Shown here piece by piece: positions 19,185 through 27,536 of a DNA stretch of 64,000 nucleotides; position 1 is the first letter of the stretch, and every line of letters starts with the position of its first letter. The notes beneath the pieces are model-generated. The model ran no database searches, was not told the origin of the DNA, and saw only the letters and a program-made list of their open reading frames with translations. Source of the DNA: CAZWDO01 sp964632485 [NCBI: uncultured bacterium] (GTDB taxonomy: Bacteria; JAGOEH01); assembly GCA_964632485.1 (NCBI GenBank), contig CAZWDO010000004.1, positions 1-64,000 of the forward strand, written 5' to 3'. The translations under genes were made by a program, and so were the position numbers.

Positions 19185-20519
19185 TCAGCGGGCAAATTGT
19201 TTTAACAATTCCAATAAACGCTCAATGTCCGCTCGATTGCGTTTTTCAGTAACCGCTATCATCAATTGATTTTCACGTTCCTTACCGGGCAAACAGATTC
19301 CGGGCAATATCCCTTGCTGAACGCCGGCCCGGATAATCGTTTCAGCCATGACGGGAGTTTCCACCACGAACTCATTAAAAAACGGATGGTTGTTAAGGAG
19401 CTGATAACCGGGCAAGCGGGTGATTTCATTGGCCAGGTAATGGCTTTTTTGAGCAGATTGGTTTGCCATCTGATAGATTCCCTCACTGCCCATGGCGGCT
19501 AAAAAAATAGTGGAAATCAGGGCGTTTAACGCCTGGGCCGTACAAATATTGGAAGTGGCTTTCGCCCGTCGAATATGCTGTTCGCGGGTTTGCAAGGTAG
19601 TCACAAAACCCATCCGCCCATCGGTATCTTCGGTAATACCGGCGATTCGGCCCGGCATGTGGCGGATATACTCCTTGCGGGCGGCGAATATACCGCAAGT
19701 GGGCCCGCCAAAATAGATGCCGTTCCCCAATGATTGTCCATCACTTATAAAAATATCCACTCCCAGCGCTCCCGGTTTCTTTAAAATACCCAGCGCGATG
19801 GGTTGCGAATTCAAAATCAATAAAATCGGACGCAGCAATTTTTCCCGTATTCGCTGAACCCATTCTATCGTACCGTAATAATTCGGTGATTGGACGACAA
19901 TGGCGGCAATCGAGTCTAATGGATACCCGTTTAAGGATTCCGGATCAAGGGCGCCATCTTTCAAGGGAACTGCCTCAATAGGAATTTTCAGTCCGTAATT
20001 GTAGGTGTCGATCACTTTTTTAATATGGGGATGCAATCCTTCACTCACCAAAATCCGTTTTCCGGGATGAATGCGAGCCGCCATCAGTACCGCTTCCGCT
20101 GTCGCTGATGCCCCATCATACATGGAAGCATTGGCCGCTTCCATTTGGGTTAAATCACAAATCAATGATTGAAATTCAAAATAAAACTGGAGAGTACCCT
20201 GGCTGACCTCAGGCTGATAAGGGGTGTAAGCGGTGTAAAATTCCGAACGGGAGCTTAAAAATGGCGCGACCGCCGGGACAAAATGGTCATAAACTCCGCC
20301 GCCGGCAAAGCAGATCAGCCGATTGCAACACGCTGACTGCTGTAGGGAACGGTTCAATACTTCTTCCAACTCGTATTCAGCCAACGGCTCCGGAAGATTC
20401 AAATCCCGGTTCAGGCGGAATTGAGCGGGGATGTACTGTATCAGTTCTTCAAACGACTCTTTTCCGATCACCTTCAGCATTTCAGTGAGGGTTTGCGAAT
20501 TGTCAGGCAAATACGGCAT
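19185..20519 (-). CDS. gcvPA: Glycine dehydrogenase (decarboxylating) subunit 1
   Basis: N-terminal half of the split P-protein, 444 residues, the standard length. Family features include the YLPDNSQTLTEML start, FAGGGVYDHFVPA (usual FLGAGxYxHxxP), YTPYQPEVSQGTLQ, EAANASMYDGASATAEA and YFGGPTCGIFAARKEYIRHMPGRI. The split form is typical of Gram-positives, archaea, Thermotogae and several FCB lineages, in contrast to the single-chain GcvP of Proteobacteria. ATG 20519 follows AAGGAG. It is the first gene of a five-gene run that includes lgt, tsaC and a PBP. Confidence 0.96.
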   Translation of the reverse strand: MPYLPDNSQTLTEMLKVIGKESFEELIQYIPAQFRLNRDLNLPEPLAEYELEEVLNRSLQQSACCNRLICFAGGGVYDHFVPAVAPFLSSRSEFYTAYTPYQPEVSQGTLQFYFEFQSLICDLTQMEAANASMYDGASATAEAVLMAARIHPGKRILVSEGLHPHIKKVIDTYNYGLKIPIEAVPLKDGALDPESLNGYPLDSIAAIVVQSPNYYGTIEWVQRIREKLLRPILLILNSQPIALGILKKPGALGVDIFISDGQSLGNGIYFGGPTCGIFAARKEYIRHMPGRIAGITEDTDGRMGFVTTLQTREQHIRRAKATSNICTAQALNALISTIFLAAMGSEGIYQMANQSAQKSHYLANEITRLPGYQLLNNHPFFNEFVVETPVMAETIIRAGVQQGILPGICLPGKERENQLMIAVTEKRNRADIERLLELLKQFAR

Positions 20520-20545
20520 AGAACAACTCCTTGTTAATAACCGTT

Positions 20546-20574
20546 ATAATAACAATTCTTTATATAATTGTCAA
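20546..20574 (-). promoter_or_regulatory. Promoter of the gcvPA operon
   Basis: Minus strand TTGACA (20574-20569), 17-nt spacer, TATTAT (20551-20546). The predicted leader to the ATG at 20519 is about 20 nt, so a glycine riboswitch is not present here. Confidence 0.65.
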
Positions 20575-20609
20575 TCCGTATTTGAATTTTTTTCATCCAT
20601 ATTTTTTAA

Positions 20610-22169
20610 TCACGGAATTGACCAGATAAAATCTTCTATTTCCCAATAAGGCCGCAATATCAACGTATCGGGAAAAATTTTTAACGGTTCGGCATGGATG
20701 AGGGAATCAGAGCGCAACCAACCGGGATCCCAACATTGATTGCGATGAGTATCATGCCAGGCTATCAATCGGTACCTCCCCGGGCTGATCGAGTTCCAGG
20801 CGAACGTAGAATCGACGGGCAGGGGAAAAACGGTTAAAGATTTTTCCACGATATGATACAGCATAAGCCCCTTCGGGCCCATCTTCCCATCCACACGCCC
20901 GGCCAGAGAAGCGTTGCCCGACTCTTCTTTGATATCGAAATGCAGGGTTTGATCCTGCCACAATGTGTCCAGAAAACTCCACTGAAAACTCAGTTGAAAT
21001 GATGAATCCTGTTGAGGGAAACTCAGCGCCACTCCCAATGGAAGAAGAGAATCCGCCTTCAACGCAAGTGAATCGCCTGGCTTCGTTATCAGAGACGCAA
21101 TTTTTTCCCACCATTGATACCCGACAGGCCGATTAAAAAAAATAGAAACCGACGAGTCCCGCTTTTCTAAGCTTTCAGCATCGGCGATAGCGCGCAACGG
21201 TGGCGGAACATATTCCTCCTGGCGCTCAATTTGTATCAATGTGTCAATTTCCCAGGGATACCCCTTAAATATCAGGCGCATCTTCAAGCGGATAGTGTCA
21301 GCCGACGAATCAACCACCAGATAAATGGAATGATGATCCATTTTCGCCGGAATAGATACAAAGGGGAGCGAATCCGGCATGGATTTGAACTGGCAGCGAA
21401 GCAATTGCGGAGGGTGAAACGTGAATGTGGGGTAGTCTATATGCGAGGGATGGGGAATCAGCGCCAATTCCTCAATGGGGGTTCCCGACGAAACTTTTTT
21501 TGGCGCAACCACATAGTTCTCTTCCCGGCCCGGCAGATTATCCTGATTATCATCAAAAAAAGCGATCAAAAACCAACTGCTATCTTCGGGAAGATACTCA
21601 AATTTAAAATTGCCCTCCTTATCAACCTGGGTCACACGGTATAAATGTTTTCTCAATAAATGAAGTGAGTCCCAGGGAGGGGTGATTAATGCCACCTTTG
21701 GACGAGCCGTGGTTGGATACAGCGCGCTAATTTCTCCTTGCAACGAGCCCAGAGGGATCAGAGCGGAATCGCCAAACGGTAAAACGATGGGACTGGCAAG
21801 CTGGTTTCGATGTAAATCGGCAATTTTATCGGCAAGTTCAAGGACAATAACCTTGGGCAACTCCAGAGTATCGGGCAACGTCACCATCACCCGGTTCCCT
21901 TTTACTTTTTGCCGGAAAGCAATTGGCGGGTATAGAGAAATGCTGCCGGCAACGGAAAGAGGATCAATCGGCTCGGAAAAGGCCAATACGATTTCATGCG
22001 CGTCAACCGTGGAACGGACCGCCGGAGATGCGCCAAGCAATTCGGGTGGGGTTTTATCCTCAGGTCCGCCGGGAGGCGGAGCCATCTTCGCGCAGGACAT
22101 GATAAAAAAAATGACGAAAACCCGGATGCTCCTATTGCCTGATATTCTGTAATTCTTTATAGCGCGCAT
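20610..22169 (-). CDS. Lipoprotein with an N-terminal Ig-like (SbsA/Big_5-type) domain
   Basis: 519 residues from ATG 22169, with GGAAG upstream. The N-terminus is a signal with a lipobox-like IMSC, then PPPGGPEDKTPPELLGASPA. This opening plus an EIVLAFSEPIDPLSV stretch is typical of the Ig-like domain family common in Bacteroidota and relatives. Residues about 120-220 resemble a carboxypeptidase-regulatory-like beta-sandwich, and the C-terminal part (PGRYRLIAWHDTHRNQCWDPG) repeats a similar fold. It is probably a surface-facing lipoprotein of unknown role. The start overlaps the TPR gene by 38 bp. Confidence 0.7.
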   Translation of the reverse strand: MRAIKNYRISGNRSIRVFVIFFIMSCAKMAPPPGGPEDKTPPELLGASPAVRSTVDAHEIVLAFSEPIDPLSVAGSISLYPPIAFRQKVKGNRVMVTLPDTLELPKVIVLELADKIADLHRNQLASPIVLPFGDSALIPLGSLQGEISALYPTTARPKVALITPPWDSLHLLRKHLYRVTQVDKEGNFKFEYLPEDSSWFLIAFFDDNQDNLPGREENYVVAPKKVSSGTPIEELALIPHPSHIDYPTFTFHPPQLLRCQFKSMPDSLPFVSIPAKMDHHSIYLVVDSSADTIRLKMRLIFKGYPWEIDTLIQIERQEEYVPPPLRAIADAESLEKRDSSVSIFFNRPVGYQWWEKIASLITKPGDSLALKADSLLPLGVALSFPQQDSSFQLSFQWSFLDTLWQDQTLHFDIKEESGNASLAGRVDGKMGPKGLMLYHIVEKSLTVFPLPVDSTFAWNSISPGRYRLIAWHDTHRNQCWDPGWLRSDSLIHAEPLKIFPDTLILRPYWEIEDFIWSIP

Positions 22170-22863
22170 AATATTCTTCCGCCTGGGGCAATTTGAGTTC
22201 CTTATATGAATTGGCCATATAATAGCAGACATCCTTGCAGAACGAGGGTTGATTTTCAATCAGTTGAAAGGTCTCAATCGCGTCTTGAAACTGATGCATT
22301 TCGAAATAAACCACACCTAACAGATAGATAATCTGATGATCCATGGCAGCGATCTTATGCGCATTGGTAAGGGCCCGGCCAGCCTCTTTCAGTAATCCGT
22401 TTTTACGGAGAACGACGCCATGCCAATACCAAAAACTGGCCTTAGATTGATCCAAACGAATTGCTTTACCTATATACTCAGAAGCGTCAAAATAATTGCG
22501 CTCATGATATTTAAGACGCCCCATCAAAAAATAGGCCAGCGCATACTTGGGTTTTTTCGCAAGCGCCGACTTCAATAATTGTTGAGCTTTTTCGAGATTA
22601 TTCAGATTAATCATTATTTTAGTGAATTCGATCAACCACTCATCTTCGCTCAGATGCTCATTTTTCATCTCTTCCAGCAATTGCGCCGCGACTCCCCAAT
22701 TTTCAGAGGTTAGCGCTTCCTGATAGCGGGTGAATGCGTCTTTTGGCAAATCGCGCTTAGAATCGCTTCCTGCCTGATCGGATGCTCCAAAATTGGCGGA
22801 ATCCGGTTTACTCTTAAAATTGGGACTAAAAAGATCTTTAATTTCATGGATGGGATTTTCCAT
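22132..22863 (-). CDS. Tetratricopeptide repeat protein
   Basis: 243 residues from ATG 22863 (MENPIHEIKDLF); earlier ATGs are in frame but lie deeper inside the PilZ gene. There is no signal peptide, so it should be cytosolic. After a charged, low-complexity first 60 residues come about four TPR units (LEKAQQLLKSALAKKPKYALAYFLMGRLKY, YFDASEYIGKAIRLD, FQDAIETFQLIE). Its place directly after motA-motB-PilZ suggests an accessory role in motility or its control, by inference only. Confidence 0.7.
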   Translation of the reverse strand: MENPIHEIKDLFSPNFKSKPDSANFGASDQAGSDSKRDLPKDAFTRYQEALTSENWGVAAQLLEEMKNEHLSEDEWLIEFTKIMINLNNLEKAQQLLKSALAKKPKYALAYFLMGRLKYHERNYFDASEYIGKAIRLDQSKASFWYWHGVVLRKNGLLKEAGRALTNAHKIAAMDHQIIYLLGVVYFEMHQFQDAIETFQLIENQPSFCKDVCYYMANSYKELKLPQAEEYYARYKELQNIRQ

Positions 22864-22870
22864 AATCCAA

Positions 22871-23254
22871 TTAATCTTGGCGGGGAATGACATTACGATT
22901 GATAATTTCAACAATCAAATCCTGATCGATGATCTCAATCTCCACGAATTTCACAGCCAAAATCATTCCTTCCTGGTCATCAAACGGTTGAATAGTTTGG
23001 CGGATAATATGCGCCATCACAGGGATGATGCGTGATGCCTGAGTTAAAACAATTTCACCATAAAGGCAGCTTCGCGGGTGTAATGGTTCCCCGAGCGCAG
23101 GAGTAAAACAGGCCAGCCCGCCTCCACTGATATTCAAAATACGGCTTTTGGTGAATTGTTCATCAGTTTTAATCCGATAATCACCCAATGCTAACCGTTT
23201 ATAATAAAAAAAACCCAGAAAGTCAAGTCTAAAAAAGTCTCTTTTGTTTTGCAT
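22871..23254 (-). CDS. PilZ domain protein (c-di-GMP effector)
   Basis: 127 residues consisting of a single PilZ domain. The RDFFRLDF start supplies the arginine-rich c-di-GMP contact and RILNISGGGL the D/NxSxxG motif; a beta-barrel-like remainder ends with AVKFVEIE. Such proteins change motor or envelope function when cyclic di-GMP rises. It stands 6 bp after motB in the motA-motB run, so a YcgR-like brake on the flagellar or gliding motor is likely, although the YcgR N-terminal domain is missing. Confidence 0.85.
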   Translation of the reverse strand: MQNKRDFFRLDFLGFFYYKRLALGDYRIKTDEQFTKSRILNISGGGLACFTPALGEPLHPRSCLYGEIVLTQASRIIPVMAHIIRQTIQPFDDQEGMILAVKFVEIEIIDQDLIVEIINRNVIPRQD

Positions 23255-23260
23255 AACTCT

Positions 23261-23986
23261 CTATTTATACTTTGACCTTAAAATAATTATTTCTACCCGT
23301 CGATTTTTGTTACGATTTTCCGGGGATTCATTATCCACCAGGGGATGGAACTCTCCAAATCCCATTGCTGAAAAGCGGATGGGATCCAGATTGCATTTTT
23401 CGGCGAAAAAACGTACCACATTAGTGGCCCGAATCGCCGAAAGCTCCCAATTAGAAGGAAAACGGGCCGTTCGTATCGGGATGTTATCGGTATGGCCTTC
23501 AATTTGAATATTATAATCCGTTTTGGATATTATCGGATGAATCTGATATAAAAACCGTTGTCCCGGGGGAAGGATGTCCGCTTTACCCGAGCTGAAAAAG
23601 ACCGATTCTGATGCGCGGATTACAATGCCGCGATTGTCAATATTCATCTCAATATTCTCTTCAAGATTCTGATTATGAACAATCTGGCCGATCTGATCCA
23701 AAACTTTGTTTAAATCTTCCAACTCATCCAGATCAATATCGCCCTGCAATCCCAAAGAATCCCTCATCTGAATCAATTCCTGGATTTGATCATTACTTTT
23801 TTTTTCGCCAAACGTCTTTGACATGGAATCCACAAAACCTTGAATCAGACTTTTATTCATGCTGCTGATAGCAAATAACAACACAAAAAAAATCAATAAC
23901 AGCGTCATCATATCAGCATACGTAGTCATCCAGTTATCATCATCCGGTGGAGGATGGGCGGGAAATAGTTTCTTATTTTTTACCAT
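23261..23986 (-). CDS. motB: Motor stator protein MotB
   Basis: 241 residues from ATG 23986, 7 bp after motA. A short cytosolic N-terminus leads to a single membrane helix with the proton-carrying Asp25 (TYADMMTLLLIFF). A plug/linker and a C-terminal OmpA-like peptidoglycan-binding domain follow (IQIEGHTDNIPI, NWELSAIRATNVVRFF, FSAMGFGEFHP, NRRVEIII). With MotA it forms the ion channel that drives rotation while held to the cell wall. No flagellar structural genes are visible in the window. Confidence 0.93.
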   Translation of the reverse strand: MVKNKKLFPAHPPPDDDNWMTTYADMMTLLLIFFVLLFAISSMNKSLIQGFVDSMSKTFGEKKSNDQIQELIQMRDSLGLQGDIDLDELEDLNKVLDQIGQIVHNQNLEENIEMNIDNRGIVIRASESVFFSSGKADILPPGQRFLYQIHPIISKTDYNIQIEGHTDNIPIRTARFPSNWELSAIRATNVVRFFAEKCNLDPIRFSAMGFGEFHPLVDNESPENRNKNRRVEIIILRSKYK

Positions 23987-23993
23987 AAAGGGA

Positions 23994-24785
23994 TCAGGTG
24001 GCGGAACGTCCGCCGCTATAATGAACGCGGCGCATTTCCGGGGGTAAAAAGGCATTAAGTTTTTTCTCTACAATACGGGGATTAACTCCCTGCTGGATTA
24101 ACAGAATTCCTTCGATGAGGATTGTGGAAAGCAATAATTCGCTATCGGTCATGGACCGAAGTTTTTCAGCAATAGGGAGGCAAAACAGATTCGACAGTAA
24201 GGCGCCATAGAACGTAGTGATAATCGCGACTCCCATTGCGGGGCCGAGCTTCTCCGGCGTAACTCCTAAATCTCCCATTTCCCTCAGCATGGAAACCAAG
24301 CCGATCAATGTTCCAATCATACCGAAAGCCGGCGCCAATTTGGCCATGGTCCGAAAAATCATCTCACCTTCTGAATGACGCATCCTCATCGATTCAATCT
24401 CTGTCTCCAAAACATCCCGAATCAAATCCGGGGGACTCCCGTCAATCACCATTTGCAATCCAGTGCGAATCATGCGATTCTTGATCCGGTTCAGATCCGG
24501 CTCCAGGCTGAGCACGGAGTTTTGACGCGCTTTTATCGATAAAGCAACCATAATTCCTATATATTTATTGTATTCACTCTTTTCACTCTGAAAAATATTC
24601 TTAATTACGCTGAATACCCGGATCACCCGCGGTAAAGGATATGAAATAAAAGTAGCCGCAAACGTGCCGCCAAAAGTAATCATCATTGAGGATAAATCAA
24701 TAAAAATTTTATACCCACCCCGATCAATGATAGCAATCATCATCAGCAATGTTCCAGAGATGATACCGATAATTGTACTTGACAT
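23994..24785 (-). CDS. motA: Motor stator protein MotA
   Basis: 263 residues, four membrane helices and the large cytosolic loop. Family markers: ITFGGTFAATFISYPL near the N-terminus, and LAPAFGMIGTLIGLVSMLREMGD followed by GPAMGVAIITTFYGALLSNLFCLPIAEKL, holding the conserved prolines and glycines of the MotA/TolQ/ExbB channel. It precedes motB, which distinguishes it from an ExbB/TolQ pair. ATG 24785 follows GGGAGATATT. Confidence 0.93.
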   Translation of the reverse strand: MSSTIIGIISGTLLMMIAIIDRGGYKIFIDLSSMMITFGGTFAATFISYPLPRVIRVFSVIKNIFQSEKSEYNKYIGIMVALSIKARQNSVLSLEPDLNRIKNRMIRTGLQMVIDGSPPDLIRDVLETEIESMRMRHSEGEMIFRTMAKLAPAFGMIGTLIGLVSMLREMGDLGVTPEKLGPAMGVAIITTFYGALLSNLFCLPIAEKLRSMTDSELLLSTILIEGILLIQQGVNPRIVEKKLNAFLPPEMRRVHYSGGRSAT

Positions 24786-24794
24786 AATATCTCC

Positions 24795-26231
24795 CTAATT
24801 ATTTAGACGGACAACCTGGTTATCATGCAGCATAAAGACTGCATTTTGATATATTTCAGTATTGAATAATATACAATTGGCTATTTTTATGGTCAGTGAA
24901 GGATATATTTCCCGGTGAACTTTTAAATAGGGTTGGTCTTCCAATAGCCCGGAAGAGCGGACAACCTGGATTTTGTCTAAGATATTCTGTTGAACCGTGT
25001 GGAGCTGGATTAACTGAAATTCATAATATGCAAACTGTTGCAGTTGGTTATAAAACTTTTTATTCCCTTCCAACAGCATCTGATCATGAATAAAAGCGCA
25101 TCGTTCCGTATGGGTACGGCAATAGTCCGGAAAGGAAAAAGAAATTTTTTTCTGAAGATATTCAATATTCTTTTTCTGGTTTTGAATTTTAAGGGAGACG
25201 ATTTTCAGCAATTTGATCAATTCTTCTGCCTGGTCGCTGACAAAAGGGTCTGAACTAATGGAAATCGAGGTTTTAATGACATCAGGAGAACCTAAATAGG
25301 CAGTTTCAATCGAAGAAACTGAATTGGTGTTGCCGCCGGTAATCCGTCCATTCTTGCCGGTAGCAATTCGTTCTAAAGAATAAGCTTGACAATTCAGGAA
25401 ACCCAGTTCCCCGTAAAGCCTACCGGCAGCTAACAGATAAGCGTCTTTGAATTCCTTGCCACTGATATTACCCATCGCAATCAGCCGGGCCCGGTTTAAA
25501 CCCAATACTCCCTGATGCGCATAAATGGATTCATGGCTAAAAATCGTGGCGCCTTCGATAACACCTTTTACGACAATCGTTCCAGTCGCATTAATCTTAA
25601 AATTTGACATTATTTCGCCATTAATCGTCAAATGGCCATCAAAATCAATATTTCCAGTTTGCGGTCCCACATCTCCGTCAATAATCCGATGAGGTTTGAG
25701 GGTGATATGGCTATCATGACAACTTACCATGCCAACCGAACCGGCAATCGCTTGCCAACCTGCATCCCTACTCTCTACGTTGATATTCGGACCAAAAAAG
25801 AAATGGGGAGATTCTACCGCTCCGGCCAGAGGTTTACCAAAAAGATCAGTTCCATGAAAGGATGTTTCACTGGGGGTCAGCCGAAAAATAGTCTGGCCTT
25901 CCTCAACCTCAAAGGGAATCAATTCAGCAGCCTGGCGAATTTCCTTAGAAAAGGGTACTGCAGTGACCCGGAAATAATCAAACAACGACCCGCTTCCCTG
26001 GCTGATAATAGCGTTTCGAATCGTGAAATTATTCAAAAGCCACGCTAATACCGGGGGACAAATCAAGGGAGTTTTGATACCCTTAAAAATCAGATAACGG
26101 CGGAAATAATCCAGATACAGGGTCTTAAGGTAATCCTTCGGGGGAATTTCCTCCACGATCAACGAAGCTTTTACAGAGGTTTGATCGATTTCGAGTTTAA
26201 AAAAATTTTCAAATTGTGCGAACATGGACAT
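24795..26231 (-). CDS. FapA family protein (DUF342, flagellar assembly protein A)
   Basis: 478 residues. The middle (about 100-300) is the glycine/asparagine-rich beta-helix of the DUF342/FapA family: VGPQTGNIDFDGHLTINGEI, NFKINATGTIVVKGVIEGATIF, IATGKNGRITGGNTNSVSSIETAYLGSP. A coiled-coil stretch (KLLKIVSLKIQNQKKNIEYLQKKI) and a small beta end follow. FapA-family proteins affect flagellar or polar assembly and are polymer-forming; their biochemical role is unclear. It sits immediately upstream of motA, consistent with a motility locus. Confidence 0.85.
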   Translation of the reverse strand: MSMFAQFENFFKLEIDQTSVKASLIVEEIPPKDYLKTLYLDYFRRYLIFKGIKTPLICPPVLAWLLNNFTIRNAIISQGSGSLFDYFRVTAVPFSKEIRQAAELIPFEVEEGQTIFRLTPSETSFHGTDLFGKPLAGAVESPHFFFGPNINVESRDAGWQAIAGSVGMVSCHDSHITLKPHRIIDGDVGPQTGNIDFDGHLTINGEIMSNFKINATGTIVVKGVIEGATIFSHESIYAHQGVLGLNRARLIAMGNISGKEFKDAYLLAAGRLYGELGFLNCQAYSLERIATGKNGRITGGNTNSVSSIETAYLGSPDVIKTSISISSDPFVSDQAEELIKLLKIVSLKIQNQKKNIEYLQKKISFSFPDYCRTHTERCAFIHDQMLLEGNKKFYNQLQQFAYYEFQLIQLHTVQQNILDKIQVVRSSGLLEDQPYLKVHREIYPSLTIKIANCILFNTEIYQNAVFMLHDNQVVRLNN

Positions 26232-26283
26232 ACCCTTTTTTATTAATAATCGGAATAAAGGCGATCAAACCTTAAATAAAAAA

Positions 26284-26763
26284 TCATACTTTTAATTTTT
26301 CTTTCAGCAATCCGGCAACCAATGGAGGGACCAGATCCTGCAAAGGAGCATTGAAACATGCTAATTCCTTAACCAATGAAGAATTTAAATAAATATACTC
26401 CTCACGGGGCATCAGAAAAACCGTTTCGACATCAATTGCCATTTTGCGATTCATCAATGCCATTTGGAACTCATATTCAAAATCGGAAAGCGCTCTTAGG
26501 CCGCGTACGATGGCGACCGCCCCCACTTTTCTGACAAAATTGACAATCAAGCCATCATTGGTGGCGATTTTAACCCGGGAATTTTCACTCAGCACTTCTG
26601 AAATCATAGCCACTCGTTCTTCAAGGGAAAAAAGAGGTTTTTTGGCGGCATTGATCGAAATTGTGAGATAAATTTCATCAAAAATTTCAAGGGCGCGTTC
26701 CACCAAATCTATATGCCCGTTTGTAATCGGGTCAAAAGAGCCCGGGTAAACTGCAATTTTCAT
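26284..26763 (-). CDS. coaD: Phosphopantetheine adenylyltransferase
   Basis: Fourth step of coenzyme A synthesis: 4'-phosphopantetheine plus ATP gives dephospho-CoA. 159 residues. It has the nucleotidyl-transferase motif GSFDPITNGH, SINAAKKPLF, RGLRALSDFEYEFQMALMNR and EYIYLNSSLVKEL. ATG 26763 overlaps the rsmD stop (TGATG); an ATG three bases earlier is equally possible. The rsmD-coaD pair is common in bacteria. Confidence 0.96.
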   Translation of the reverse strand: MKIAVYPGSFDPITNGHIDLVERALEIFDEIYLTISINAAKKPLFSLEERVAMISEVLSENSRVKIATNDGLIVNFVRKVGAVAIVRGLRALSDFEYEFQMALMNRKMAIDVETVFLMPREEYIYLNSSLVKELACFNAPLQDLVPPLVAGLLKEKLKV

Positions 26764-27320
26764 CATTCGTTCCTTGTCGATAAAATTGTTAGTTGGCTAT
26801 TGCCAATCTTTATTTGACGAATTTCGCAACCATCATCTGCAAGATTTGAAAAAAATGGTTGTCCGCAGGAATGTTCAAAAATAATTAGCCAGTCAGGCAA
26901 GGAATTAGCTATAGCCCAGTGTTTTAAATGCAGTACTACTTCCTCATTCCAGATTTGATAGGGTGGATCAAAATAAAACAAGTGGGCGCGTTCGGATAAT
27001 TGAATCGGACTCCGCAAGAGATCGACCGTGATAAGAAGATACTGATGCTCCGGAATCCGGGTTTTTAACAAATTTTCCTGTAAAACGGAGAGCGCTGTCG
27101 GAGAGTTTTCTATAAAATAGACAAACCGCGCCCCACGGCTGTAGGCTTCCAACCCCCAGGCGCCGGTTCCAGCAAAGGCATCGACCACGACGCAATCGCT
27201 TAAATCTTGTCCTAAAACATTAAAAATTGTCTCTTTAACACGATCAGCAGTAGGCCTGATTTTTTTCCCCGGCAGCGAGATTAACCGCAACCCACGCTTG
27301 AATCCACCTGTAATGCGCAT
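26763..27320 (-). CDS. rsmD: 16S rRNA (guanine966-N2)-methyltransferase
   Basis: Methylates G966 of 16S rRNA in the small subunit. 185 residues with the family start MRITGGFKRGLRL and RPTADRVKETIFNVL, the SAM-binding motif VVDAFAGTGAWGLEAYSRGA and the catalytic DPPY. ATG 27320 follows AAGGA, 6 bp after the small membrane protein gene. Confidence 0.94.
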   Translation of the reverse strand: MRITGGFKRGLRLISLPGKKIRPTADRVKETIFNVLGQDLSDCVVVDAFAGTGAWGLEAYSRGARFVYFIENSPTALSVLQENLLKTRIPEHQYLLITVDLLRSPIQLSERAHLFYFDPPYQIWNEEVVLHLKHWAIANSLPDWLIIFEHSCGQPFFSNLADDGCEIRQIKIGNSQLTILSTRNE

Positions 27321-27326
27321 TCCTTA

Positions 27327-27536
27327 CTATAGCCCAAAAAAAATAGAGATCGAATAAAACACACCCACCCAATTCGTTAAAAATGGCAGGTGAATCAAAT
27401 GGAAAAATTGCAGTATCAATAGCGCTCCTAAAATCAGAATACCCAAGTATATTATAATCGAACAGATTCTGATTACTTTATGCCAGAGACTGGCTGGCCG
27501 TTTTTCTATCCGCCAGAAATTTACCGGTTCAATCAT
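27327..27536 (-). CDS. Small two-helix membrane protein, function unknown
   Basis: 69 residues with a short basic N-terminus (RIEKRPASLWHK), then a long hydrophobic helix (IIIYLGILILGALLILQFF) and a second one at the C-terminus (VGVFYSISIFFGL). No family recognised. Its start lies 8 bp inside the end of the PilM-like gene, so the two are translationally coupled and may act together. It is far too short to be PilN or PilO. Confidence 0.6.
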   Translation of the reverse strand: MIEPVNFWRIEKRPASLWHKVIRICSIIIYLGILILGALLILQFFHLIHLPFLTNWVGVFYSISIFFGL

